A stretch of 64,000 nucleotides of DNA, from NCBI RefSeq assembly GCF_000474945.1, contig NZ_AXDW01000017.1, positions 1 through 64,000 of the forward strand, given 5' to 3'. A program made the position numbers and the translations under genes. The stretch is from Solimonas soli DSM 21787 (GTDB lineage: Bacteria; Pseudomonadota; Gammaproteobacteria; Nevskiales; Nevskiaceae). The notes beneath the pieces are model-generated. The model was not told where the DNA came from. It saw nothing but the letters and a program-made list of their open reading frames with translations, and searched no databases. Shown here in pieces: positions 53,813 through 61,876 of this stretch (its first letter is position 1; each line of letters opens with the position of its first letter).

Positions 53813-54335
53813 GAAGCTCGATCCGCTCGCGCGCCTCGCCTATCAGGCGCTCGATGACATGAAGGGCCAGAGCATCACGGTGCTGAACGTGATGAAGCTG
53901 ACGACGGTCACCGACACCATGATCATCTGCACCGGCACCTCGAACCGCCACGTCAAGTCGCTCGCGCAGAGCGTCGCCGAGGAAGCCAAGCATGCCGGCT
54001 ACCAGCCGCTCGGCATCGAAGGCGCCGATCAGGGCGAATGGGTGCTCGTCGATCTCGGCGGCGTCGTGGTGCACGTGATGCAGGCCCAGGCGCGCGCGTT
54101 CTACCAGCTCGAGAAGCTGTGGGCGGTGGCCGAGGAGAGCGAGGACGCGCCGGTCGAGGCCAGGCCGAAGAAGGCCAGGCCGGCCATGAAGAAATCCGCC
54201 AAGAGCGGCAAGCCGGCGGCCAAGAAAGCGGCCGGAAAAGCTGCGGGAAAAGCTGCCGGAAAGGCTTCCGCCAGGCCGGCGGCCAAGAAGGCGGCGAAGA
54301 AGGCACCGGCCAAGAAGACGGTGCGCAGGAAGTAG
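53796..54335 (+). CDS. rsfS: Ribosome silencing factor RsfS with a histone-H1-like tail
   Basis: A 179-residue protein, against about 105-120 for typical RsfS. The core (residues 1-115) is normal: LNVMKLTTVTDTMIICTGTS, SNRHVKSLAQSVAEEAK, GADQGEWVLVDLGGVVVHVM. It binds ribosomal protein L14 and blocks subunit joining. Residues about 120-179 are an added Lys/Ala-rich tail (KKSAKSGKPAAKKAAGKAAG, KKAAKKAPAKKTVRRK). Three 12-bp DNA repeats encode AAGK at 54228-54263. The tail could give rRNA or DNA affinity; this is inferred. Confidence 0.93.
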   Translation: MQPNIKKLDPLARLAYQALDDMKGQSITVLNVMKLTTVTDTMIICTGTSNRHVKSLAQSVAEEAKHAGYQPLGIEGADQGEWVLVDLGGVVVHVMQAQARAFYQLEKLWAVAEESEDAPVEARPKKARPAMKKSAKSGKPAAKKAAGKAAGKAAGKASARPAAKKAAKKAPAKKTVRRK

Positions 54336-54347
54336 CGCGGCGTCGGC

Positions 54348-54818
54348 GTGCGCATCTGGCTGATCGCCGTCGGCACGCGCATGCCGGACTGGGTGCAGAC
54401 CGCCTACGCGGACTACGCGGCGCGCCTGCCGCACGAATGCCGGCTCGAGCTCGTCGAGATCGCGCCGGCACAGCGCGGCAAGAACGCCGACATCGCCCGC
54501 GCCAGGCAGCAGGAAGGCGAGAAGATCCTCAAGGCCCTGCCGCGCGATGCGCACGTCATCGCCCTCGATGAGCACGGCCGGCAGCTGAGCAGCCTCGAAT
54601 GGTCGCGCGAGCTGCAGGGCTGGATGCAGTCGGGCCGCGACACCGCGCTGCTGATCGGCGGACCCGACGGCCACGCGCCCGAGGTGCTGGCGCGCGCCGA
54701 TCGCAAATGGGGCCTGTCGAAGCTGACCCTGCCGCACGCGCTGGTGCGCGTGTTCGTCGCCGAGCAGCTGTTCCGCGCCTGGAGCGTGCTGGCGAATCAC
54801 CCGTATCACCGCGCCTGA
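54348..54818 (+). CDS. rlmH: 23S rRNA pseudouridine-1915 N3-methyltransferase
   Basis: A 156-residue SPOUT methyltransferase, full length, that methylates pseudouridine 1915 in helix 69 of assembled ribosomes. GTG start. Trefoil-knot SAM site: LLIGGPDGHAPEVLARADRK and the C-terminal LTLPHALVRVFVAEQLFRAW, ending NHPYHRA. It follows rsfS by 12 bp, the conserved pairing. Confidence 0.96.
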   Translation: MRIWLIAVGTRMPDWVQTAYADYAARLPHECRLELVEIAPAQRGKNADIARARQQEGEKILKALPRDAHVIALDEHGRQLSSLEWSRELQGWMQSGRDTALLIGGPDGHAPEVLARADRKWGLSKLTLPHALVRVFVAEQLFRAWSVLANHPYHRA

Positions 54819-54854
54819 GCGCGGCCGTGCCGACGATGACCGGCGCGGGCGGTT

Positions 54855-56759
54855 CTAGGCCATGGTGCCGCGCAAGGCGCGCACGCCTTGCTCCAGATCG
54901 GCCGCTTTCACCTGTGCCGGCGGGATCGGCGCCGCGGCGACCAGCTCGATGCGCGACCAGAAGCGGCTCGGCAGTCGCATGCGCGCGAGGAAATTGTTGC
55001 GGCTGAAGAAGCTGCCCCACAGGCCGCGCAAAGCCATCGGCACGACCGGTGCCGGCGTGCGTGCGACGATTTTCTCGATGCCGCTGCGGAACTCGCCGAT
55101 CTCGCCGTCGCGCGTCAGCTGGCCTTCCGGGAAGATGCCGATGATGTCGCCGGCCTCGAGCGCGGCGGCGATCTCGTCGAAGGCGCGATGCATTAGCGCT
55201 TCGTCTTCCTTGGCCGGTGCGATCGGGATCGCGCGCGCGGTGCGGAAGATGAAGCTGAGCACCGGAATCCGGAAGATCTTGTGGTACATCACGAAGCGGA
55301 TCGGCCGGCGCACATTGCCGCCGATGATCAGCGCGTCGACGTAGCTGACGTGATTGGCGGCGACGATCACCGGACCTTCGTCGGGAATGTGCTCGAGGCC
55401 AGTCTTGCGGATGCGGTAGAGCGTGTTGATCAGCAGCCACACCAGCAGGCGCATGAGGAATTCCGGCGCCAGCGTGTAGATGAACACCGCCACCGCGGCG
55501 TTCATCAGCGCCGTGGTCAGCAGCAGCTGCGGAATCGTCAGGCCGGCCTTGAGGAAGACGATCGCCAGCAATGCGGCGCCGACCATGAACAGCGCGTTGA
55601 GGATGTTGTTGCCGGCGATCACGCGCGAGCGGTGCGTCGCCGCCGTGCGCAGCTGGATCAGCGCGTAGAGCGGCACGATGTAGAAGCCGCCGAACACGCC
55701 GGTCAGCAGCAGATCCCAGGCGATGCGGTGATTGCTGGCGGCGGAGAGGAACTGCATCGCCGTCTGCTCGTGCACCGTGGCGAGATTCGGCGCGGCGAAG
55801 AACAGATCGATGCCGAAGATCGTCAGGCCGATCGAGCCGAGCGGCACGAGGCCGATCTCGACCTGACGGCCGGACATGCGTTCGCAGAGCAGCGAGCCGA
55901 TGCCGATGCCGACCGAGAAGATGGTCAGCAGCAGCGTCACGACCGAGGCATCGCCGCCGAGGAACTGCTTGGTGTAGTTCGGCAGCTGCGACAGGAACAT
56001 CGCGCCGTAGAACCAGAACCATGAGATGCCGAGCACCGCCAGCAGCACGACGCGGTTGCCGCGCAGGAAGCGCAGGTTGTCGCGCGTCTCGCTGTACGGA
56101 TTCCAGTTGATGCGCAGTTCGGCGACGGCCGGCGGCGCCGGCGGAATGAAGCGCGCGGCGAGCCAGCCGGCGACGGTGACGGCGATCAGCACGGCGCTGA
56201 CCCAGGGGGCGCCGTTGCCGCGCGCGATCAGCCAGCCGCCGAGCATGGTGCCGAGCAGGATGGCGAGGAACGTCGCGGCCTCGATCATGGCGTTGCCGCC
56301 GACCAGTTCCTCGCTGCGCAGATGCTGCGGCAGGATCGAGTACTTCACCGGCCCGAACAGCGCCGCCTGCGTGCCCATCAGGAACAGCACGGCGAGCAGG
56401 AAGGGCAGCGACTGCAGCGCGAAGCCGGCCGCCGCGAGCAGCATCACGGCGATTTCGAAGACCTTGGTGAAGCGGATCAGCAGCGCCTTGTCGTACTTCT
56501 CGGCAATCTGCCCGGCGGTCGCCGAGAACAGGAAGAACGGCAGGATGAACAGGCCGCCGGCGAGATTCACGTAGAAGTCGATCTGCGCCGGCGTCAGCCG
56601 CGCGATGCCGAAGCCGATCAGGATCACCAGCGCGTTCTTGTAGACGTTGTCGTTGAAGGCGCCGAGCGCCTGCGTGACGAACAGCGGCGCGTAGCGGCGC
56701 TCGCCGAGCAATGCGAACTGCGAAGTTTCCTGATGCGAATCCTGCGCTGGCTGGCTCAT
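54855..56759 (-). CDS. LplT-like MFS transporter fused to a PlsC acyltransferase
   Basis: A 634-residue fusion. Residues about 15-420 are an MFS lysophospholipid-flippase-like domain (YAPLFVTQALGAFNDNVYKN is the LplT signature). Residues about 430-634 are a PlsC domain with VIVAANHVSYVDALIIGG (HX4D) and IGIFPEGQLTRDGEIGEF. It probably imports lysophospholipid and re-acylates it. Many relatives carry a third acyl-ACP synthetase domain, giving proteins over 1100 residues; here the gene stops after PlsC. ATG at 56759 chosen from the first MFS residues. Confidence 0.9.
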   Translation of the reverse strand: MSQPAQDSHQETSQFALLGERRYAPLFVTQALGAFNDNVYKNALVILIGFGIARLTPAQIDFYVNLAGGLFILPFFLFSATAGQIAEKYDKALLIRFTKVFEIAVMLLAAAGFALQSLPFLLAVLFLMGTQAALFGPVKYSILPQHLRSEELVGGNAMIEAATFLAILLGTMLGGWLIARGNGAPWVSAVLIAVTVAGWLAARFIPPAPPAVAELRINWNPYSETRDNLRFLRGNRVVLLAVLGISWFWFYGAMFLSQLPNYTKQFLGGDASVVTLLLTIFSVGIGIGSLLCERMSGRQVEIGLVPLGSIGLTIFGIDLFFAAPNLATVHEQTAMQFLSAASNHRIAWDLLLTGVFGGFYIVPLYALIQLRTAATHRSRVIAGNNILNALFMVGAALLAIVFLKAGLTIPQLLLTTALMNAAVAVFIYTLAPEFLMRLLVWLLINTLYRIRKTGLEHIPDEGPVIVAANHVSYVDALIIGGNVRRPIRFVMYHKIFRIPVLSFIFRTARAIPIAPAKEDEALMHRAFDEIAAALEAGDIIGIFPEGQLTRDGEIGEFRSGIEKIVARTPAPVVPMALRGLWGSFFSRNNFLARMRLPSRFWSRIELVAAAPIPPAQVKAADLEQGVRALRGTMA

Positions 56760-56863
56760 GCGCCGCGATCCCCCGATCCCTGCCGATGGCCGCAACAGCA
56801 TATCGGTTCGCGACACGGCGTCTGCTAGGCTGCCCGCAAGACATGCGAGGAGCTGCACCGCCG

Positions 56864-58132
56864 ATGGCGAAGAACGCCGCCTGGCTGCTGGCCGAACTGC
56901 CTGAACTCGAACGCGCCGGAGTCGTCGATGCCGCGACCGCCGCGCGCCTGCGCGCGCACTACGCCGACGCGCCCGAGCGCGGCGCCGCGCTCGGCGTGTC
57001 GGCGGTGCTCGGCGCGCTGCTGGTCGGCCTCGGCGTGATCCTGCTGGTCGCCCACAACTGGGATGCCTGGAGCCGCGGCCTGCGTCTGTTGGTGACCGCG
57101 CTGCCGCTGGCCGCCGGCCAGGGCGCCTGCTGGTTCGCGCTGCGGCGCCGCGCCGATTCGCGCGTCTGGCGCGAAGGCGCCGCGGTGTTCTCGGCGCTGG
57201 CCTTCGCCGCGGCGCTGGCGCTGGTGGCGCAGATTTTCCAGTTCGGCGGCGACCTCGATCGCTACCTGCTGAGCTGTGCGCTGGTCGCGCTGCCGCTGGT
57301 CTACGCGCTCGACGCCAGCCTGCTCGCGGTGCTGGTCGGCGGCGCCTGGCTCGGCTGGGTCGCCGCCCAGGCCGCCGGCGCGCGCGAACCCTTGCTGGTG
57401 CTGCTCGCCTACGCGACGCTGCTGCCGCACGCGGTGTCGGTGCATCGCCGCGAACCCGCGGGTCTGCGCAGCGTGATGCTGGTCGGCTGGCTGGTGCCGC
57501 TGCTGTTCGCGGCGCTGACTCTGGCGATGCCGCTGGCGCGGCAGCTGGCCGCCCTGTGGCTCGGCAGCTGCGCGCTGCTGCTGATCCTGCTCGATGACGT
57601 GTCCGGCGCCGGCGGCGCCTTCGTGCGCCGCCCGCTGCGCGCCTACGGCGAGCTCGGCTGGGCGCTGGTCGCGCTCGGTGCGACCTTCCCCGAGTTCTGG
57701 AGCTCGCGCGGCTGGTTCGGCAACGGCGAGCGCGCGGCGCTCGCGCAGATCGGCGCCGTGCAGTGGCTGGTGCTGGCCGTCGCCGCCGCGCTCGTGCTGC
57801 GTGCCCTGCTGCGGCGGCGCTGGCTGCCCGCCGCACTGGCGCTGCCGGTCGCCGGCCTCGTGCTCGCCGAAGGCCTGCCGCTGGCGCCGCTGCCGCTCGC
57901 CGTGTTCTTCAACGCCTACGTGCTGGCGATCGGCGTCGCGCTGATCGCCGGCGGCCTGCGCGAGCGCGCGCTGCGCGTGATCAGCAGCGGCCTGACGCTG
58001 CTCGCCGTGCTGGTGCTGCTGCGCTTCTTCGGCAGCGAGTGGCCGTTCGTGATGCGCGGCGTCGCCTTCGTCGGCGTCGGCCTGGCCTTTCTCGGCGCGC
58101 ACGCCTGGCTGCGGCGCAGGCTGCGGCCATGA
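56864..58132 (+). CDS. DUF2157 membrane protein
   Basis: A 422-residue protein: a short cytosolic start (AAWLLAELPELERAGVVDAA, TAARLRAHYADAPERG) followed by 12 or more Leu/Ala-rich membrane segments. ATG at 56864 has GCGAGGAGC 10 bp upstream. DUF2157 proteins regularly pair with GDYXXLXY proteins, as here (ATGA overlap). Function is unknown. Divergent from the LplT-PlsC gene over 104 bp. Confidence 0.87.
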   Translation: MAKNAAWLLAELPELERAGVVDAATAARLRAHYADAPERGAALGVSAVLGALLVGLGVILLVAHNWDAWSRGLRLLVTALPLAAGQGACWFALRRRADSRVWREGAAVFSALAFAAALALVAQIFQFGGDLDRYLLSCALVALPLVYALDASLLAVLVGGAWLGWVAAQAAGAREPLLVLLAYATLLPHAVSVHRREPAGLRSVMLVGWLVPLLFAALTLAMPLARQLAALWLGSCALLLILLDDVSGAGGAFVRRPLRAYGELGWALVALGATFPEFWSSRGWFGNGERAALAQIGAVQWLVLAVAAALVLRALLRRRWLPAALALPVAGLVLAEGLPLAPLPLAVFFNAYVLAIGVALIAGGLRERALRVISSGLTLLAVLVLLRFFGSEWPFVMRGVAFVGVGLAFLGAHAWLRRRLRP

Positions 58133-58695
58133 GGCGCGCCTGGGCCCTCGCGCTGCTGCTCCTCGCCTGCGCCTTGCAGTGGGCGCTGCCGGCGGCACTG
58201 GCGCTGCGCAGCGAGCAGGCCTTGCGCAGCGGCGCGCGCTACTACCTGCGTACCGCACCGCTCGATCCGCTCGATCCTTTTCGCGGCCGCTACGTGACGC
58301 TGAGCTTCGACGCGCGCGCGCCGGTCCGCGCCGCCGATGCCTGGCAGTACGGCGAACGCGTCTACGTGCCGATCCGCACCGGCGCCGATCGCTACGCGAG
58401 CTTCGGCGCTCCGTCGCGCACGGCGCCGGCCGAGGGTGATTACCTGGAGGCGCGCGTCGGCGGATTTCCCGCCGACGGTGTGATCAGCCTGCGCCTGCCC
58501 TTCGATCGCTACTACCTCGACGAACACGCCGCGCCGGCCGCCGAGCGCGCCTATCGCGAGGCCAACGGCCGCGACGCCAAGGTCGAGGCCTACGTCTCGA
58601 TCCGCGTGCGCGGCGGCCATGCCGCGCTCGAGGAGCTGTTCATCGACAACCGGCCGCTGCGCCAGTACCTGCGCGAGGCGCCGCCGCCGCGCTGA
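58129..58695 (+). CDS. GDYXXLXY-family protein
   Basis: A 188-residue exported or membrane-anchored protein with an N-terminal hydrophobic segment (ALALLLLACALQWALPAALA). The name-giving motif is seen as GDYLEARV, with the later Leu and Tyr replaced; FRGRYVTLSFDA earlier is the other family hallmark. The C-terminus (EELFIDNRPLRQYLREAPP) is typical. Its gene overlaps DUF2157 by 4 bp. Function unknown. Confidence 0.82.
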   Translation: MRRAWALALLLLACALQWALPAALALRSEQALRSGARYYLRTAPLDPLDPFRGRYVTLSFDARAPVRAADAWQYGERVYVPIRTGADRYASFGAPSRTAPAEGDYLEARVGGFPADGVISLRLPFDRYYLDEHAAPAAERAYREANGRDAKVEAYVSIRVRGGHAALEELFIDNRPLRQYLREAPPPR

Positions 58696-58717
58696 GACGG
58701 CGCCGGCCGGCGGCGGC

Positions 58718-59149
58718 TCAGCGGCCGTGGTCGCTCGCCACGACGTCGATCACCGTGACGTCGATCGCGCCGGGCGGCGAATACACCTGGATCCAGCGCG
58801 TGCCGCCGGGCAGCGGCAGCCGCGCGACGGTATGCCGCCAGTCGCGGAACAACAGCTGCGCGCCGAGCGCCTGCAGCTCGCGCCGGTAGTGCCAGTGGAT
58901 CTCGGTGAGTGCGCGGCGATCGCGATCCACGCGCGGCACCCAGCGCCGCGTGCAAGCGGCGCCGTCGATCCAGGTGTCGCGCGAACCGCGCTCGCCGGCC
59001 ATGCGGACCGCGGCGCCGGCGGCGCGCGCCGCCTCGCCGTGCTGCGCCACGTAGGCCGGCGGCGCGGCGAGATCGCAGCCGGCGGCCGCGGCGACGAGCG
59101 AGGGCGCGCCGGAAGCGGCGACGGCGAGCAGCAGGACGAGGGCGCGCAC
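58718..59149 (-). CDS. Hypothetical exported protein
   Basis: A 143-residue protein I do not recognise. GTG start, then a signal peptide (MRALVLLLAVAASGAPSLVA, cut near AAAG). The mature part has two Cys residues (GCDLAAPPAYV, GAACTRRWVPRVD) that could be joined by a disulfide, and a Tyr/Val-rich end (RWIQVYSPPGAIDVTVIDVV). It starts 7 bp after the large fusion gene on the same strand, so the two probably act in the same compartment. Confidence 0.7.
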   Translation of the reverse strand: MRALVLLLAVAASGAPSLVAAAAGCDLAAPPAYVAQHGEAARAAGAAVRMAGERGSRDTWIDGAACTRRWVPRVDRDRRALTEIHWHYRRELQALGAQLLFRDWRHTVARLPLPGGTRWIQVYSPPGAIDVTVIDVVASDHGR

Positions 59150-59156
59150 GGCCGGC

Positions 59157-61373
59157 TCAGAAATCGGATTCGAACTGCAGCGTGTACAGCTGCTGCGTGC
59201 CAGCGCCGTGCGAGCGCAGCAGTTCGCCGTTGAGGCCGAGGCGGAAGCGCCGCGCCAAGGTCAGCGACACGCCGAGGCCGACGTCGACGCCGACGCCGTC
59301 GTCGCGCCGGCTGTACGTGCGCTGCGCGGTGCGCAGCTCGGTCCTGCTGGTCCACCAGTAGGCGCCGAAGCGCGGCGTGAAGGCCACCGGCCCGGTGATC
59401 GGCAGGCGCAGGCGCAGCGCGGCCAGCGCCATGTCGCCGCCGACCGGCAACTCGTCGGCCAGTTCGCGGACCAGGGCCCGGCCGTCGCCGAGATCGCCGC
59501 TGATCTGCGCCTTGCTCTGGCCGAAGCGCAGCCAGCCGAGTTCGACGTCGGCGAGCGGCAGCCAGTGATAGCCGACGTAGAGGCCGCCGCCGGGATGGCG
59601 ATCGTCGAGGCGCGCGCTGACGTCGTGACCGGCGTCGCGCAGTTCCTGCGTCAGACCGCGGCCGGTGCTGCTGCCGTCGCTGAAGCCGGCGCGCAGGCCG
59701 GCGTACCAGTCGCCGGCCGCCGCCGTGCTGGGCAGCAGCGCGGCGGCGAGACCGAGCGCGGCGAGCGGCGCCGCCAGACGCCGCGCCGCGCGGCGCAGCG
59801 CCAGCAGCAGCGCGAGTCCGGCCAGCAGCGGCAGGCCCAGCGCACCGCCGCCGCGCCGGGCCTTGCCTTCCTCGCCCGGCAGCTGCTGGCTGTCGTTGTC
59901 GACGATCGTCACCGTCGCGTTGCTGCGTGCGCCGAGCGTGGCGCCGGTCGCGGCACTGAGGGTGACGGTGAAGGTCTCGTTGCTCTCGATGTCGGCATCG
60001 TTGGTGATGGCGATGGTGAAGGTCTTGGTCGCGCCGTCGCCGTCCGCCCAGTCGAGCGTGCCGCTCGCCGCGCCGTAGTCGCTGCCCGCCTGCGCCGTGC
60101 CATTGGCCGTCGCGTAGTGGACGCTGGCCGCGCCGTCGCTGCCGTCGCTGCGCGTGACGCTGATCGTCAGCGTGCCGGCGCCTTCGTTGACGCTGTAAGT
60201 CGCCGCGTTGAGCTGCAGGCTGCCGTTCTGCGGCGCTTCCGGATCTAGCACGGTGAAACCGTTTTCGAGCGTCGCGAACGGGCCTTCGGCCGACTGGCCG
60301 CCGCGCACGTCGCGCGGGCCCGGCGTCGCGTCGGCGGCGATCGTCAGGCGCGCGGTCGCCGTGGTGCCGTTGACGAGATGGAGGTTCGAGAGCGTCACGC
60401 CGTCGCCGATCTCGAAGCCCGAGCCACCGAAGAAGCCGATGCCGCTCAGCGTCACGTCGAGGCTCTGGCCGGGACGGCCGCTGTTCGGCGCGATTTCGGT
60501 GATGTTGAACTGCGCGATGTCCGGCACCGCGCCGAACGAGGTGCCGGTCTGCAGCACCGTGCTGGCACCGGCATCGAGCGTGCGGTTCCACTGCAGCGCC
60601 GCGCCGTTGTCGAGGCATTCGTCGCGCACCACGTTGTCGAGCTGGCCGGCGCCGATCAGCTGCCAGATTTCGCTGTAGCCCTTGGCCGCGTAGGCGTCGG
60701 CCGGCGTCTGCGGGATCAGCAGGATGAAGTAGTCGCTTTGCTGATCGCCCTCCGTGCAATTGCGGCCGCCCGGGCTCGACGAGGTGGTGTCGACGTACGG
60801 AAAGCCGCTGTCGTCATTGGCGAGGTAGATGTCGCCGGCGAAGAAGGCCTTGAAGGTGCGAGGCATGTTGTCGGTGTTGCGTACCGTCCAGCTGGCGCTG
60901 TAGTAGTTGCGGCCGTTGACGTAGCTGACCTGCAGCGTCGCGCGCAGGCCGGTGGCGCCGGCATCGGTGACGACGGTTACGCGATACGGGTCGTTGGCCG
61001 TGCCGCTGCCGGTGACGCCGCTGATCGAAACCGGCGTCAGCACCTGGTAGGGCTTGCCGAGCCCGAGCGCCAGGCCGCCGGTCGCGGTGCCGTCCGGGTG
61101 CTCCTCGAAGTTCGGCGCGTACAGCTCGCCGCCGGTGGCGATGAACCAGCCGAGGTCCGCGGTCTGCTCGGCATTGTCCGGGAACATCTGGCCGACGCCC
61201 GGATTCTCGGCGTTGAGAATCTGGAACGAGGTGTCGCTGCCGATGCGGATGGTCAGCGGATTGCCGCTGATGGTGGTGACCTGCGGCGCCGCCGCCCCGG
61301 CGTCGAGCGCGAGCGCGGCCAGCAGGCCGAACAGACAGAGGCGCCAGAAATGGCGCGAGACCACGGTGAACAT
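59157..61373 (-). CDS. Exported IPT/Calx-beta protein with a sorting-tail-like segment fused to an outer membrane barrel
   Basis: A 738-residue protein. ATG at 61373 has AGGAG 7 bp upstream. Residues 1-29 are a signal peptide (FGLLAALALDAGAAA). 30-285 is an unrecognised beta-rich domain with a Cys pair. 288-377 resembles an IPT/TIG domain. 386-494 is a Calx-beta domain (YSVNEGAGTLTISVTRSDGS, ESNETFTVTLS). 501-532 is Gly/Arg-bounded and hydrophobic (RRGGGALGLPLLAGLALLLA, then LRRAARR), like GlyGly-CTERM tails. 533-553 resembles a second signal peptide (ALLPSTAAAG). 554-738 is an OmpA-like barrel (GDWYAGLRAGFSDGSS) ending in Phe. No internal start codon separates the halves. Confidence 0.8.
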   Translation of the reverse strand: MFTVVSRHFWRLCLFGLLAALALDAGAAAPQVTTISGNPLTIRIGSDTSFQILNAENPGVGQMFPDNAEQTADLGWFIATGGELYAPNFEEHPDGTATGGLALGLGKPYQVLTPVSISGVTGSGTANDPYRVTVVTDAGATGLRATLQVSYVNGRNYYSASWTVRNTDNMPRTFKAFFAGDIYLANDDSGFPYVDTTSSSPGGRNCTEGDQQSDYFILLIPQTPADAYAAKGYSEIWQLIGAGQLDNVVRDECLDNGAALQWNRTLDAGASTVLQTGTSFGAVPDIAQFNITEIAPNSGRPGQSLDVTLSGIGFFGGSGFEIGDGVTLSNLHLVNGTTATARLTIAADATPGPRDVRGGQSAEGPFATLENGFTVLDPEAPQNGSLQLNAATYSVNEGAGTLTISVTRSDGSDGAASVHYATANGTAQAGSDYGAASGTLDWADGDGATKTFTIAITNDADIESNETFTVTLSAATGATLGARSNATVTIVDNDSQQLPGEEGKARRGGGALGLPLLAGLALLLALRRAARRLAAPLAALGLAAALLPSTAAAGDWYAGLRAGFSDGSSTGRGLTQELRDAGHDVSARLDDRHPGGGLYVGYHWLPLADVELGWLRFGQSKAQISGDLGDGRALVRELADELPVGGDMALAALRLRLPITGPVAFTPRFGAYWWTSRTELRTAQRTYSRRDDGVGVDVGLGVSLTLARRFRLGLNGELLRSHGAGTQQLYTLQFESDF

Positions 61374-61876
61374 TCCCAATCTCCTTGACATGAAAGCCGG
61401 TCCGAATCGCCACGCCCGGGGGTGCGTGCCGGACCGGCCGCCGATCCCCGACAGGGCGGCGAGAGTGGCGAAGCGGGGACGGGAAGTCCTGACAGAAACC
61501 TCACACATCGCGCAGCGCGTGCGCTGCGTCGCGGTTTGCGCGGCGATCGGCGGCCCGGCGCGTGAACGGGTTCGCAGTCCGCGCGGCTGATCGTGCCGGG
61601 GTGGCCTGCCAGGCTTGGCGGCCGAGGCAAGGCGCAGCGCTGCCGCCGATGGAACGGGTGGTGCCGGTCTACGAGCGTGAGGGGAACCGGCAATCGCCGG
61701 CGATGCCGGTCGGCGGGATCGATGCGGCGCCCGCGCGCGCCGGCCACGGTCGCACCGCCGAGGCTCGCGTGCCGCTCACGAAAATGCGCGCAGCGGTCGA
61801 ACGCCGGTTGCGGCCGACGCGCGCGGCGCGTCGCGCGTACACGCGTCGGCTTGGCGCGCGCCGCGCGCCCGCGCGT
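61374..61876. other. 503-bp non-coding gap between the fusion gene and rsmI
   Basis: Besides the leader hairpin it holds a perfect palindrome CGCAGCGC-GT-GCGCTGCG (61511-61528) and ACCGGCA/TGCCGGT (61686-61692, 61704-61710). It must contain the promoter of the fusion gene, but no convincing -35/-10 was found. I looked for RNase P RNA because rnpB lies beside rsmI in pseudomonads: the GAAAGTCCGG core is absent on both strands. I see no gene. Confidence 0.6.
61396..61438 (-). promoter_or_regulatory. Large leader hairpin before the fusion gene
   Basis: GCCGGTCCG (61396-61404) pairs with CGGACCGGC (61430-61438), and CACGC/GCGTG (61411-61415, 61424-61428) pair inside. The stem ends about 20 nt before the start codon and near its AGGAG. 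It may regulate translation or be the end of the read-through transcript; no T-tract. Confidence 0.5.

Noticed and set aside
59715-59873. A frameshift separating two genes inside the large envelope protein
   Set aside because: The frame is open throughout and codon use is even. There is no ATG, GTG or TTG in the junction that could start a second protein, so a true fusion is the simpler reading unless a stop codon was lost to a sequencing error.
61374-61876. RNase P RNA gene beside rsmI
   Set aside because: Expected from pseudomonad gene order, but the conserved GAAAGTCCGG core and other universal rnpB words are missing on both strands.
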